Source: Aquarana catesbeiana (taxonomy: Eukaryota; Chordata; Amphibia; Anura; Ranidae). From it: a DNA stretch of 64,000 bases. The notes beneath the pieces were generated by a model. It was given only the letters and a program-made list of their open reading frames with translations. It did no database searches and was not told the origin of the DNA. The translations under genes and the position numbers were made by a program. The stretch covers positions 590,690,574 through 590,754,573 of the forward strand of contig NC_133326.1 in NCBI RefSeq assembly GCF_042186555.1, in the 5' to 3' direction. Numbering within the stretch: the stretch's first letter is position 1; the number at the start of each line of letters is the position of its first letter. Shown in pieces: positions 55,191 through 64,000 of the stretch.

Positions 55191-56225
55191 AGGCCCAAAT
55201 TTCTGCTGAGTATATAGGGCAGGACCCTACTTTCAAACATCTAACTTACAAATGACTCCTACTTGCAAACGGAAGGAGACAACAGGAAGTGAGATGAAAT
55301 CTACCCCTAGGAAGGGAAATTCTCTCCTGTAAGAGTTAATATGGGAAAACAATTTCTCCTTTCCACTGATGCTTTCCAATCCTTGTTCCACAAAAAAACC
55401 CAAATTTTCAAAAAACATTTTTCATTGGGACAAAAAAGTGAGGTGAAATCTTCTGAAGAGGAGGAAAGACAGCAAAACAAATGTCACAGGGGTGATAACC
55501 CTTCCCTATGTTTTCCAAAAAGCTTAGAAAAGATTTTTTGGCTGGAGCTAAACACGTTAAAAATGTTCAAAATTACAAACAGATTCTACTTAACAACAAA
55601 CCTACAGTCCCTGTCTTGTTTGCACTGCTGTTCAGAGTATATAGGGCCTGGTGGCCCCACACCTTTCCTTATTTTAATTTGGGTGCGGGGTTCCCCTTAA
55701 TATCCATACAAGACCCAAAGGGCCTGGTAATGGACTGGGGGGTACCCATGCCATTTGTCTCACTGATTTTCATCCATATTGCCATGACCCGACATGACAT
55801 TAAACCCGCAAGCAGTTTTAAATGAGTTTTTTTCCTTTAAAAATGACATTTGGTGCAGGGACTGTTCTAAACATGGGAAACACGCGTCACTTTACAGGCA
55901 TACTATAGACACCCCCCAGGTACGATATTTAAAGGAATATTTCACTTTTTTTTTTTACTTTAAGCATCATTAAAATCACTGCTCCCGAAAAAACGGCCGT
56001 TTTTAAAAGTTTTTTTTGCATTGATACATGTCCCCTGGGGTAGGACCCGGGTCCCCAAACCCTTTTTAGGACAATACCATGCAAATTAGCCTTTAAAATG
56101 AGCACTTTTGATTTCGAACGTTCGAGTCCCATAGACGTCAATGGGGTTCTAACGTTCGTGCGAACTTTCGGTCCGTTCGCGGGTTCTGGTGCGAACCGAA
56201 CCGGGGGGTGTTCGGCTCATGCCTA

Positions 56226-56560
56226 GTTATGAGGAAAGATTAGCTGAACTGAATGTATTCTCTCTTGAGAAGAGGGTCTGTTTAGTAAACTTGGAGTTGA
56301 TGTGTTCATTTTCATGCAATTACAGAGGACAGGGGGCACTCTACGTCTGAAGAAAAAGATTTACCTCCACATATGGAAAGGCTTCTCCAAAGTAAGAGCT
56401 GTGAAAATACATATACTCCCTCAGGAACTACTTCTAGCAAAAGCAGTAGATTATTAAAAAAAGAGTTGTATGCATTCCCAAAAGCACAAAATAACAAAAT
56501 CCTTATCGCTTCTGGTTTCTGGCATCACACAGTGGGAGAAACAATATCAGTTCCTCTCAC
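56226..56560 (+). pseudogene. CR1-like LINE remnant, right of the hAT insertion
   Basis: Beyond the hAT duplication the LINE resumes: LNVFSLEKRV near 56250, then KRFTSTYGKAS (about 56355-56390), PQELLLAKAVDY and KKSCMHSQK. This is the CR1-like C-terminus, collinear with 17111-16788 on the other strand. Frame breaks are present. Confidence 0.8.
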
Positions 56561-57039
56561 TATGTCTGGGGGAGTTGATGCCGCCCAGTTCATCCTTACT
56601 GGGCTTCCCGATTGGACCGGAGGGCCCGGTAAAGGAAGCAGCCATGGCAGTGAGAGGAAGGTAGGGCCCCCTTCCATTGCCTATAAAATTAATTCAGAGG
56701 CTGTATAGCCGCTAGGATTACTTTTGGAGGGAATAACTCACTGTAAAAAATAAAAAACAAAGGCAACATGGCAGTATTGAAGAGGTAATGGCACCAGTGA
56801 CACAAGGGGGTCTATATTTTTAAAAATTGGTGAGACATTCACACAGCCATTGTAAATAATCTCCAGGTCTAATATTACCATTTTCCATTTATGTACTGCA
56901 GTTAGTGTGCCTAAGGCAGTATGTGTGTATTTTGTCTTCCCATTGCTTCTTCATCAAGAACCACCATGGTCTTGACAAGTGACAGCCAACTTTACAAAGT
57001 TAGCATGGAGCAACAATAGTTATACATTTCTACTACCTA
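56561..57039. other. No gene recognised
   Basis: Contains a stretch rich in GGGCCCGG and TAGGGCCCCC but no family motif, no clear inverted ends and no tandem repeats. Confidence 0.35.
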
Positions 57040-57172
57040 AATGTTTCAAAGGCAGGGCGTGGCCTGGCGCATGGAGCTGTAGGACACGTGTAGCGGCAGC
57101 TCCAGATCAAGGCGACTTTCCCAGGGCTAGATTACCTCCATCATCCCTGGCACAGCATCTAAAACTGCCCTG

Positions 57173-58094
57173 ATGGGTAAAGGGAAGCCCAGGGAACACT
57201 GCAAGCCCTCTGGAGACCGCTTACAGGGGGATTTAGGCCGATTTGTGACCCAATCGTCTGCGGTCTTCCTCAGCCAGGTGAAATCCAAGATGGCGGCGGC
57301 ACCTCCATCCCTGGCCCGCTCTGAACCAGCAGACATGCAGGTATGCTCCAGAGGCCGCTCTGCCTCTCTCACTGACTTTGAGCCCTCCTCATGCAGTCCC
57401 CACAGCCCACACCATCTTTCACAAGCATCCCTGTGTTCTGGGGACGGATGGGACGCGATCCATGCATGCTTACCTGCGATCCTTGCCTACTAAAAATGAT
57501 TTTGAGCACTATGTCTCCCGCATGGAGAAGACCTACAAACAGGAAATTACTGAGCTCAAGAGAGGTTTAGGGACATGCATGGAAGATGTAGAAAACACTA
57601 CTGATGGCATCTGTAATACCCTGCATTCCCACGAAGAGACTTTTAATTCCCATACTGTCATGCTGCAGCAGCTCATGTACCACCAAGATGACATTGAGAA
57701 CCGTAATAGACGGAACAATATCAGGATCCGTGGTATCCCTGAAAAGATAGAACATAAAGACCTAGCGGGGGCAGTCACTGCCATTTTCAATCAACTTCTA
57801 CAGCAGCCCAAGGACACCCGCATTGAATTAGACAGAGTGCACAGGACCTCGGGACCGAGAAATCCTGACTCCACTTATATATGTGACACATTATGCAGGG
57901 TACACTTTTACAAAGTGAAGGAAGAGATCATGAAAGCTGCCAGTACACAGGATTCCATCCGGTTGAATGATACCCCTGTCATGTTACTGCCAGATCTCTC
58001 ACGCCAAACACTGGCCATGAGACGTGCTCTTAAACCGCTTACATTCTTATTCCAAGAGAGGCAGATTAAGTATCAATGGAGGTTCCCCTTCTAG
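57173..58094 (+). pseudogene. L1/Tx1 ORF1 (RNA-binding protein) pseudogene
   Basis: ATG at 57173 (MGKGKPREH...). The first 100 codons run in one frame to about 57490, then the reading continues in the frame of 57378-58094. It contains a heptad-rich segment (FEHYVSRMEKTYKQEITELK..., about 57495-57690), the RRM-entry motif ENRNRRNNIRIRGIPE (about 57695-57745) and a C-terminal domain (ELDRVHRTSGPRN, HFYKVKEEIMKAA). The TAG at 58092-58094 after WRFPF looks premature, since ORF1-like sequence (LRVHREGKTALFRS) continues in frame. ORF1p coats the element RNA as a trimer. One frameshift and one stop break it. Confidence 0.85.
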
Positions 58095-59212
58095 CTGAGG
58101 GTTCACCGTGAAGGCAAGACAGCCCTTTTCCGTTCCTGAGCATGCTGGAGCTGCCTCAAGTCTCCTTGCCTGATTGGCCCCTTCCACCCACTACCCCAGG
58201 TCTTCCATTCCAGCCGCAATGGCAGAAATGGCAGAAATCTGGCAAGAACAAGTGCCCCAGAGGCTCATCCCAGAAACCACCAGATGATTGACTCGCCCTT
58301 GATCTTCACTGAATACACATCCATATCCTTACCCTGATGTTGGGTTTGTTCCCCTTGTTCCGGCACAGGACATACACTCCCCACTTGAAGTTTGATGGAT
58401 CAGATGTCTGATATTACTAGAGAGAGCCCTACATGGATACCTCATTTAAATAACTGGGACTCTTCTCTCCCTCTCTCTCTCACACCATGATGACTTCCCC
58501 TCCCCAATTCCAGTTTTTAATTTTTTCTTACTTAATTTTTCTTTCCTCCTTACAGGTATATGGACTCTTAGAGGACTCATTTTGCAGATAGGGGTGGTTG
58601 AGTTAAATTTAAAACGCAGTTTATTTCCCCATATGTCTGTCCCTTCTCAGGTTTTCTGTTACGGGAAGCCCTCCAGGTTCCCCTTGACATTGCTAAAATG
58701 TGTGTGGGGGTGCCCACCCTGTGTATTGCATCTGTGCCACAAAGCATTTATCCAGTTAAATGAGTTTTATGTTGATGGTTACCTTTAGTTCAATAACAGT
58801 TATTGTATCCCCGGGGACACACATGGATCGGGAGGCACTCCATGTGTCTACCCCGTATGCCCCCCTTAGGACCAACAGTGCTTGTGCAAGCATTGTACTT
58901 TTCCTAGCCTGTTTTACATCCTGGTAATGTTAAGATATTTACTTTATGATTCTCCAGCGCCACCTAGTGGCCTGATTATTCTCCTACTCCTATTTTCGTT
59001 GTTGGTTCCTGTCCTCTACAACGCTAACTCTTTACTCTCTTTTCTGGAGCTGATCTTCCTATTGTCCCTCTGCTCTGTTAGCTCCCCCCCTCTTTTTCTT
59101 GCTTTTTTCCCAGTCCCTAAATTCATTTCTTCTCTCCCCATCCTTACTCGGACCGAGCAGACCTTGCAGATAATGCAGATCAGTCTAGAGATTAGTTCCT
59201 CTCCATATTACT
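58095..59212 (+). other. L1/Tx1 inter-ORF region, no separate gene
   Basis: The start is the decayed ORF1 C-terminus (to about 58290). The rest is T/C-rich sequence before ORF2. Frames at 58582-58788 and 58882-59226 have no family resemblance. Confidence 0.6.
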
Positions 59213-61956
59213 ATGACGCCGCTTGATCACATAACCTTATCTTCCTTTAACTGCAGGGGCTTCAATACTCCTGAGAAGCGTAGCCAGATTCTGTACCATT
59301 TTCACAAGGCCAGAACTAAAATTTTACTCCTACAGGAAACCCATTTTAGGGGCCCGGATACCCCAACCCTTAATAACCACTATTATCATCAATGGCATCA
59401 TAGCACGAATCTGCAGACAAAGTCTAAGGGAGTATCAATAGCCTTTCACAAATCATTTCATCCTGTAGTATTAGACTCCCTCGTTGACCCTCTAGGCTGC
59501 TATTTGTTCCTTAAACTAAAATCTAACTCTTCTATTTTTACAGTGGCTAATGACTGAACTAAGACCAGGGGAGCTTTTTATCTATGGTTCTGAACAAGTT
59601 ACTATCTTTTGGAGGTCCCTGTTTCATTCTGGGGGGTGACCTCAACGTAGCCCTTTCTCCAGACGTGGACACTTCCTCGGGTAAGTCCTCCCTATCCCAC
59701 ACCGCCCTTACACACATAAAATCACTGCTGCATTCCACACAACTGGTTGATGTCTGGCGAATACAGCACCCATTTGAGAGAGATTACAGCTGTTATTCCG
59801 TGGCCCACAATTCATACAGTCGTATTGACTTCTTCCTAGTCTCCCAATCCCTACTTGACATCCCGCTTAAGGCTTCCCTAGGCAACATACTATGGTCTGA
59901 CCATGCCCCCGCACACCTTAGCATAGCCCACCCCCCGACAACACATAGAACATACTTGTGGCGTTTGAACAACAACTTGCTGAAGGACACCCCATGTGTC
60001 ACAGTGGTTGAACAAGCGATTCAGGACTTTATTCAAGATCACAAGTCTGACGACACTGACCCTCTTATTAAGTGGGAGGCTTTAAAATGTGTACTCCGGG
60101 GAACTTTAATACAACATGGCTTCCACTTAAAGAAGGCTAGGTCTGCTGACATTACTCGACTATTGTCCAATATAAACACACTCGAATCAGCACACAAACG
60201 TGCCTCAGACCCGGAGACATATGTTGACCTCTCTAATGCGCACAGAGAACTACTTCGCATTTTGGACGCCAACTCCCTCATAGCTAGGGATCGAGGACGC
60301 AACCAACACTATTTGCTAGCCAACAAATGCAGACAACACATGGCGAGGGTCCTACACCCCCGACCTCCAGGTCGAACCATCCAACACATCTGCACAGCAG
60401 ACCAACAAAAAATTAGCAATACATGTGGCATCTCGGATGCCTTCCAACGCTATTACTCCAACCTGTATAACCTACCTACACTAACCTCATCAAATCATGT
60501 AGGAGACCCACATTTCTCAAACATGAAGGACTACATTTCAGAAACGGCCCTGCCACAGATAGCTTCTGAGCAGGCTTCCGACATAGATAATCCCCTAACG
60601 GTAGCAGAATTTCTCACGGTTATTAAAGGTCTGAAAGCCGGCAAATGCCCTGGTCCTGACGGGTTTTCACCCAGGTTCTTTAAATCATTTGGCCAGTCCC
60701 TCGCCCCGTTAATGACCACAGCGTTTAATGCCATAGACAAAATCCACCTACCCTCCAGTAATCTCCTGTCCGCTAACATATCAGTCATACCCAAGCCTGA
60801 AAAAGAACCCTCCCAATGCAGTAGCTATCGACCAATTTCGCTCCTTAATCTCGACATAAAAATTTATGCTAAGGTCTTGGCGAACCGGCTTTCACCCTTG
60901 TTGCCCTCAATCATTCATAAAGACCAGGTGGGACAATACCACCAAAACCATCCACCTAATTTCCTACATTCAACGGCACAAGCTAAAAGCATGCCTACTG
61001 TAATTTGATGCCGAGAAGGCCTTTGACCGGGTCAATTGGCAATTCCTACGCCTCTCCCTGGAACAAATAGGCCTTGGTTCCACTTTTATTTCCAAGGTTA
61101 TAGCTTTATACTCGTGCCCCTCGGCAACTGTCCTGGTAAATGGCTCATACTCCACACCCTTTCAGATCTCCAATGGCACTCATCAGGGCTGCCCCCTATC
61201 GCCCCTGCTTTTTGTCATAGTAATAGAACATCTAGCCCAAGTGATCAGACACAACACATCTATAGTGGTAATCCAGACACCCTCTTCTGACCACAAACTC
61301 TCACTTTATGCAGATGACCTCCTGGTTTACGTCCAACAACCACACACTTCCCCCCCATGAAGGAATTCCACAGGTTTGCGGAACTTAGTAACTTCACGTT
61401 AAACATGTCTAAAACTGAGGCTCTTAACATATCCCTGCCACGCACAACCCTTACCCAAGTACAAGCTAACTTCCCCTTCCAATGGAGTCCCAGGAGTATT
61501 TCGTATCTGGGGATAACGATTCCTGACAATTTATCAGAACTTTACACCCTTAACTATCTCCCCTTACTGGCCGGCTCCAGAGGGAACTTGACGCCTGAAA
61601 TGCCACCCCACTGCCCTGGTTTGGTCGTATTAACACACTGAAGATGGACACCCTCCCTAAACTACTTTATTTGTTTCAAACTGTGCCTATCTCTGTCCCT
61701 AAACGTTTCTTTATCTCCCTATGATCAATGTACATATGTTTTTGTATGCCATCACATCATGTCTCGGATTCGTCATACCCTGCTCACGTACCCCAAAACC
61801 CAGGGAGGGGTTGGCCTCCCTGACTTTGAACTGTACCACAGGGCAGCTCTACTATCTAGGGTGCTTGAATGGTTCCCTTGTCCCTTCCCTAAAGCAGCCA
61901 CCGTGCTCCAGGTAAATTACACACACAACCACCTACACTATCTACCACATTTCTGA
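59213..61956 (+). pseudogene. L1/Tx1 ORF2 (endonuclease/reverse transcriptase) pseudogene, copy 1
   Basis: ATG at 59213. The APE-type endonuclease has SSFNCRGFNTPEKR, LLLQETHF (catalytic Glu), GGDLNVALSP (Asp/Asn) and the terminal WSDHAPAHLS (Asp-His). RT starts with GKCPGPDGFSPRFFK, then SYRPISLLNLDIKIYAKVLA, LISYIQRHK, a stop (TAA 61001-61003) before FDAEKAFDRVNW (motif A), HQGCPLSPLLF (motif B) and LYADDLLVY (motif C, 61307-61318). Breaks: a frame change between 59557 and 59584, a small deletion near 60930, the TAA, a C-run frameshift near 61350 and more after 61641. The last recognisable piece is KTQGGVGLPDFELYHRAALL. It nicks DNA and copies RNA in place; this copy is dead. Confidence 0.92.
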
Positions 61957-64000
61957 CCTATGGCTTCTTTACAAATTACATCATGGAATGTTAAATGGCT
62001 TTGCTCCCCGATAAAAAGAATGAAGATCCTCAGACACTTAAAAAGATTAAAGTCGGATATAGCCCTGCTGCAGGAAACTCACTTGGCGGAAAGTGATTTC
62101 TCCAGAATGCAGAAACTTTGGGTAAGAAAGGTGATAGGCTCAGCTTCCAATGGCCGCAAAGCGGGTACACTTATACTCCTACACAAAAGGCTAGCATACG
62201 ACTTAATCTCAGTTGACAAGGACGAGGAAGGCAGGTTAATATCAATCCACCTAAAATTCCAATCGAGAGAGGTGCGGATAACTAATATATATGCACCCAA
62301 TTCCCCGGACAAGTCTTATTTCACCAATTTAACATCCCAACTAGCAAATGAAACCTGCATACCACACCTTATAGGAGGATTTCAACTCTGTCTTACATAA
62401 CAGTGAAGATAGATCTAGCCCACACTACAGATCAAGACCGTCAACACGTGACCAGTTCACCCACTTCTACCACATGGTAAATGCTCTCCAACTGATAGAT
62501 ACATGGAGACTACAACATCCCCTAGATAAGGAATTCACTTTTTTTTCCCCAGCCCATAACTCCCTCGCCAGACTCGACTACTTCCTTTGCACCTCATCCC
62601 TGTTGCACAGGGTTAGGGACTCTACTATACATGACAATTTCAGACCACTCCCCTATCTCAGTTACCATAAACGCCCTCCAGACCTGCCCAGAATACAGAC
62701 AATGGCGATTTCCAGGCCACTTGGCCCAAAATGCCAACTTCAAAACAATGATTCGTGAGGCTTGGTTAGAATACTCACACAACAATAGGTCACATGAGGA
62801 TAACCCAAATCTATTCTGGGAGGCAGGGAAGGCATTCCTCAGAGGAAGGATAATATCCTTCACATCAGCACATAGGAAATCCACCCAAACAGCGACTAAA
62901 CGACCGTAACACCCCAGAAAACCGTAAGCTATGGCAGGAAGCTAAGGACTTTTTTGACTCCTGGGCACACAATTTAGAACAGATGAAAATGTCCCATACT
63001 GAATTACAATACCACAAATATGGAAATAAGGCAGGGAAGCTTCTGGCCAGACTCACCAAAGGTACCTTTGTTCCAACCCATATCAACGCCCTATGCCGCC
63101 CTGATGGCACTCTTTCCACTTCGCCCAAGGAAATAAATAAAACTCTAGAATCATTTTATTCTAGCCTCTATGCTCCTGAATCAATAGATTCTACTGAAGC
63201 GGCAAACTGGTTGGATGCTATGCTCCTTCCCCAGGTAGCACCAAAACTTTAAATGCCCCTATTACTGCAGAGGAAATCGGGACCTCCATTAGTGGCCTCT
63301 CGAACGGTAAGGCCCCAGGACCCAATGGCTACACTCCCGAGTTTTTCAAAATGCTCAGAGACTCAATCACCCCTTCTCTCCTATCGGTATACAACTTGAT
63401 ATGGGACGGGGGCCCATACCTTCCGACTGGCCATCAAGCAAACATAAAACTGATTGCAAAATAGGGTAAGGACCCACAGAACCCAGGGTCGTACCGCCCA
63501 ATATCATTGCTAAACGTTGATTCCAAACTACTATCCAAGATAATAGCTACCCGTTTGGCACACATTATGCCGTCTCTTATCCACCACGCGCAGTCTGGGT
63601 TCACCAAGGGCAGATCAGCCACTTCCAACCTAAGAAAGGTCTTAGCCACCTTAGAGTATGCAAAACAACACCCCTTAGATGATGTGGCAATTATAACTTT
63701 AGATGCCGAAAAGGCCTTTGACAATGTGAGTTTTCAATGGCTATCCCTAGTAATGCAAAAGTTTGGTACATCAGGCCCCTTTTATCATTTCATACAGAAC
63801 TTTTATTCATCCCCGTCAGTCACAGTAATAGCATCAGGTTTACAATCTAACCCCATAAGACTACACAAGGGGACAAGACAGGGATGCCCCCTATCTCCCC
63901 TGCTATTCAACCTGGCCATTGAGCCCCTTTCACGATACCTTAACACAACAGCCCCCATTCAAGGAATCCCTACTGGTCGTGAGGAACTGCGAGCCGCTTT
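61957..64000 (+). pseudogene. Second L1/Tx1 ORF2, copy 2, 5'-truncated and running off the window
   Basis: ATG at 61960 (MASLQITSWNVKWLC). The endonuclease has LLQETHLAESDF, ITNIYAPNSPDKS and IGGF, where a two-base loss destroys the GGDFN motif (near 62380), then DTWRLQHPLD and DYFLCTSSLLHRV. A frame change follows, and NIISDHSPISV lies near 62630-62660. RT motifs: NGKAPGPNGYTPEFFK (63310), GSYRPISLLNVDSKLLSK, LDAEKAFDNVSFQWLS (63700) and TRQGCPLSPLLFNLAIEPL (63870-63930). A TAG occurs at 63462-63464 (IAK, stop, GKD). Codon by codon it differs clearly from copy 1, so it is a separate subfamily. The YADD block and C-terminus lie beyond base 64000. Confidence 0.9.

Larger units (their letters stand above)
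49086..56225 (+). mobile_element. BED-finger hAT transposon, copy A (7140 bp), complete
   Basis: Terminal repeats TAGGGATGAGC and GCTCATGCCTA (one mismatch) and an exact 8-bp duplication GTTATGAG (49078-49085, 56226-56233) define the insertion in a CR1-like LINE. Internal order: hairpin/TATA promoter (49247-49388), 57-bp array (49620-50609), 167-bp array (50610-51180), one transposase gene (51218-54504), 142-bp repeats (54647-55190) and the 3' end. It is the better preserved of two long copies in the window, with only an in-frame stop and one frame change in the gene. Confidence 0.96.
57040..61956 (+). mobile_element. L1/Tx1-type LINE, copy 1, 3'-truncated
   Basis: A GC-rich 5' leader (57045-57172) is followed by ORF1 (57173-58094) and ORF2 (59213-61956) with endonuclease and reverse transcriptase, the layout of amphibian Tx1-like L1 elements. 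ORF2 lacks the last few hundred codons because a second L1/Tx1 ORF2 begins at 61960. Confidence 0.88.

Noticed and set aside
57378..57500. ATG at 57378 as the true start of L1/Tx1 ORF1
   Set aside because: The ATG at 57173 in the other frame gives a family-like N-terminus (MGKGKPREH), so the frame at 57378 is the continuation after a frameshift.

Overview
The window looks like repeat-dominated vertebrate DNA, most likely from an anuran amphibian and probably a true frog. This is inferred from the mix of families: a DIRS-type tyrosine-recombinase retrotransposon, L1/Tx1-type LINEs, CR1-like and L2 LINEs, a chromodomain Ty3/gypsy element, several Tc1-like elements, BED-finger hAT elements, and many MITEs ending in TTAA, TWA or 8-bp duplications. 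I found no convincing host exon, tRNA or rRNA. Nearly every long reading frame is a transposon remnant or the translation of a tandem repeat.

Region 1-29 kb is a patchwork of short elements. It holds a Tc1 element cut by the window edge (1-1479), TTAA-flanked elements (2745-5277, 15621-16391, 23145-26055), LINE fragments (CR1-like at 5282, 8094 and 16714; L2 at 12880 and 18940), Tc1-derived foldback composites (8835-9722, 13960-15562), two 434-bp Harbinger-like MITEs (15056-15489, 20749-21182), hAT MITEs with exact 8-bp target duplications (10636-10914, 19401-20554) and a hAT end at 17421. A nearly full-length Tc1 copy lies at 27541-29052, beside a (TA)n tract.

Region 29.05-46.74 kb is one DIRS-like element on the + strand with inverted terminal repeats and an internal complementary region. 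Two later arrivals sit inside its coding sequence. One is a 6.9-kb hAT element on the - strand (32230-39106, duplication GTCTGCAC). The other is a 5.4-kb Ty3/gypsy chromovirus on the - strand (39611-45056, duplication GCCAA). With both removed, the DIRS gag, RT, RNase H and recombinase pieces line up in order.

Region 48.7-56.6 kb is a CR1-like LINE fragment split by a second, better preserved 7.1-kb copy of the same hAT family on the + strand (49086-56225, duplication GTTATGAG). Region 57-64 kb is an L1/Tx1-type LINE (ORF1 plus ORF2) that stops abruptly at a second L1/Tx1 ORF2, which runs off the right edge.

The strongest observations are four. The gypsy element shows a self-priming signature: its predicted transcript start is complementary to the sequence just inside its 5' LTR. 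The DIRS internal complementary region preserves variants private to each of its two termini. The hAT family has a paired CCAAT hairpin promoter, copy-specific satellite arrays, and a reading-frame break at a slippery T run shared by two copies. The TTAA elements carry a different minisatellite at the same internal position in different copies.
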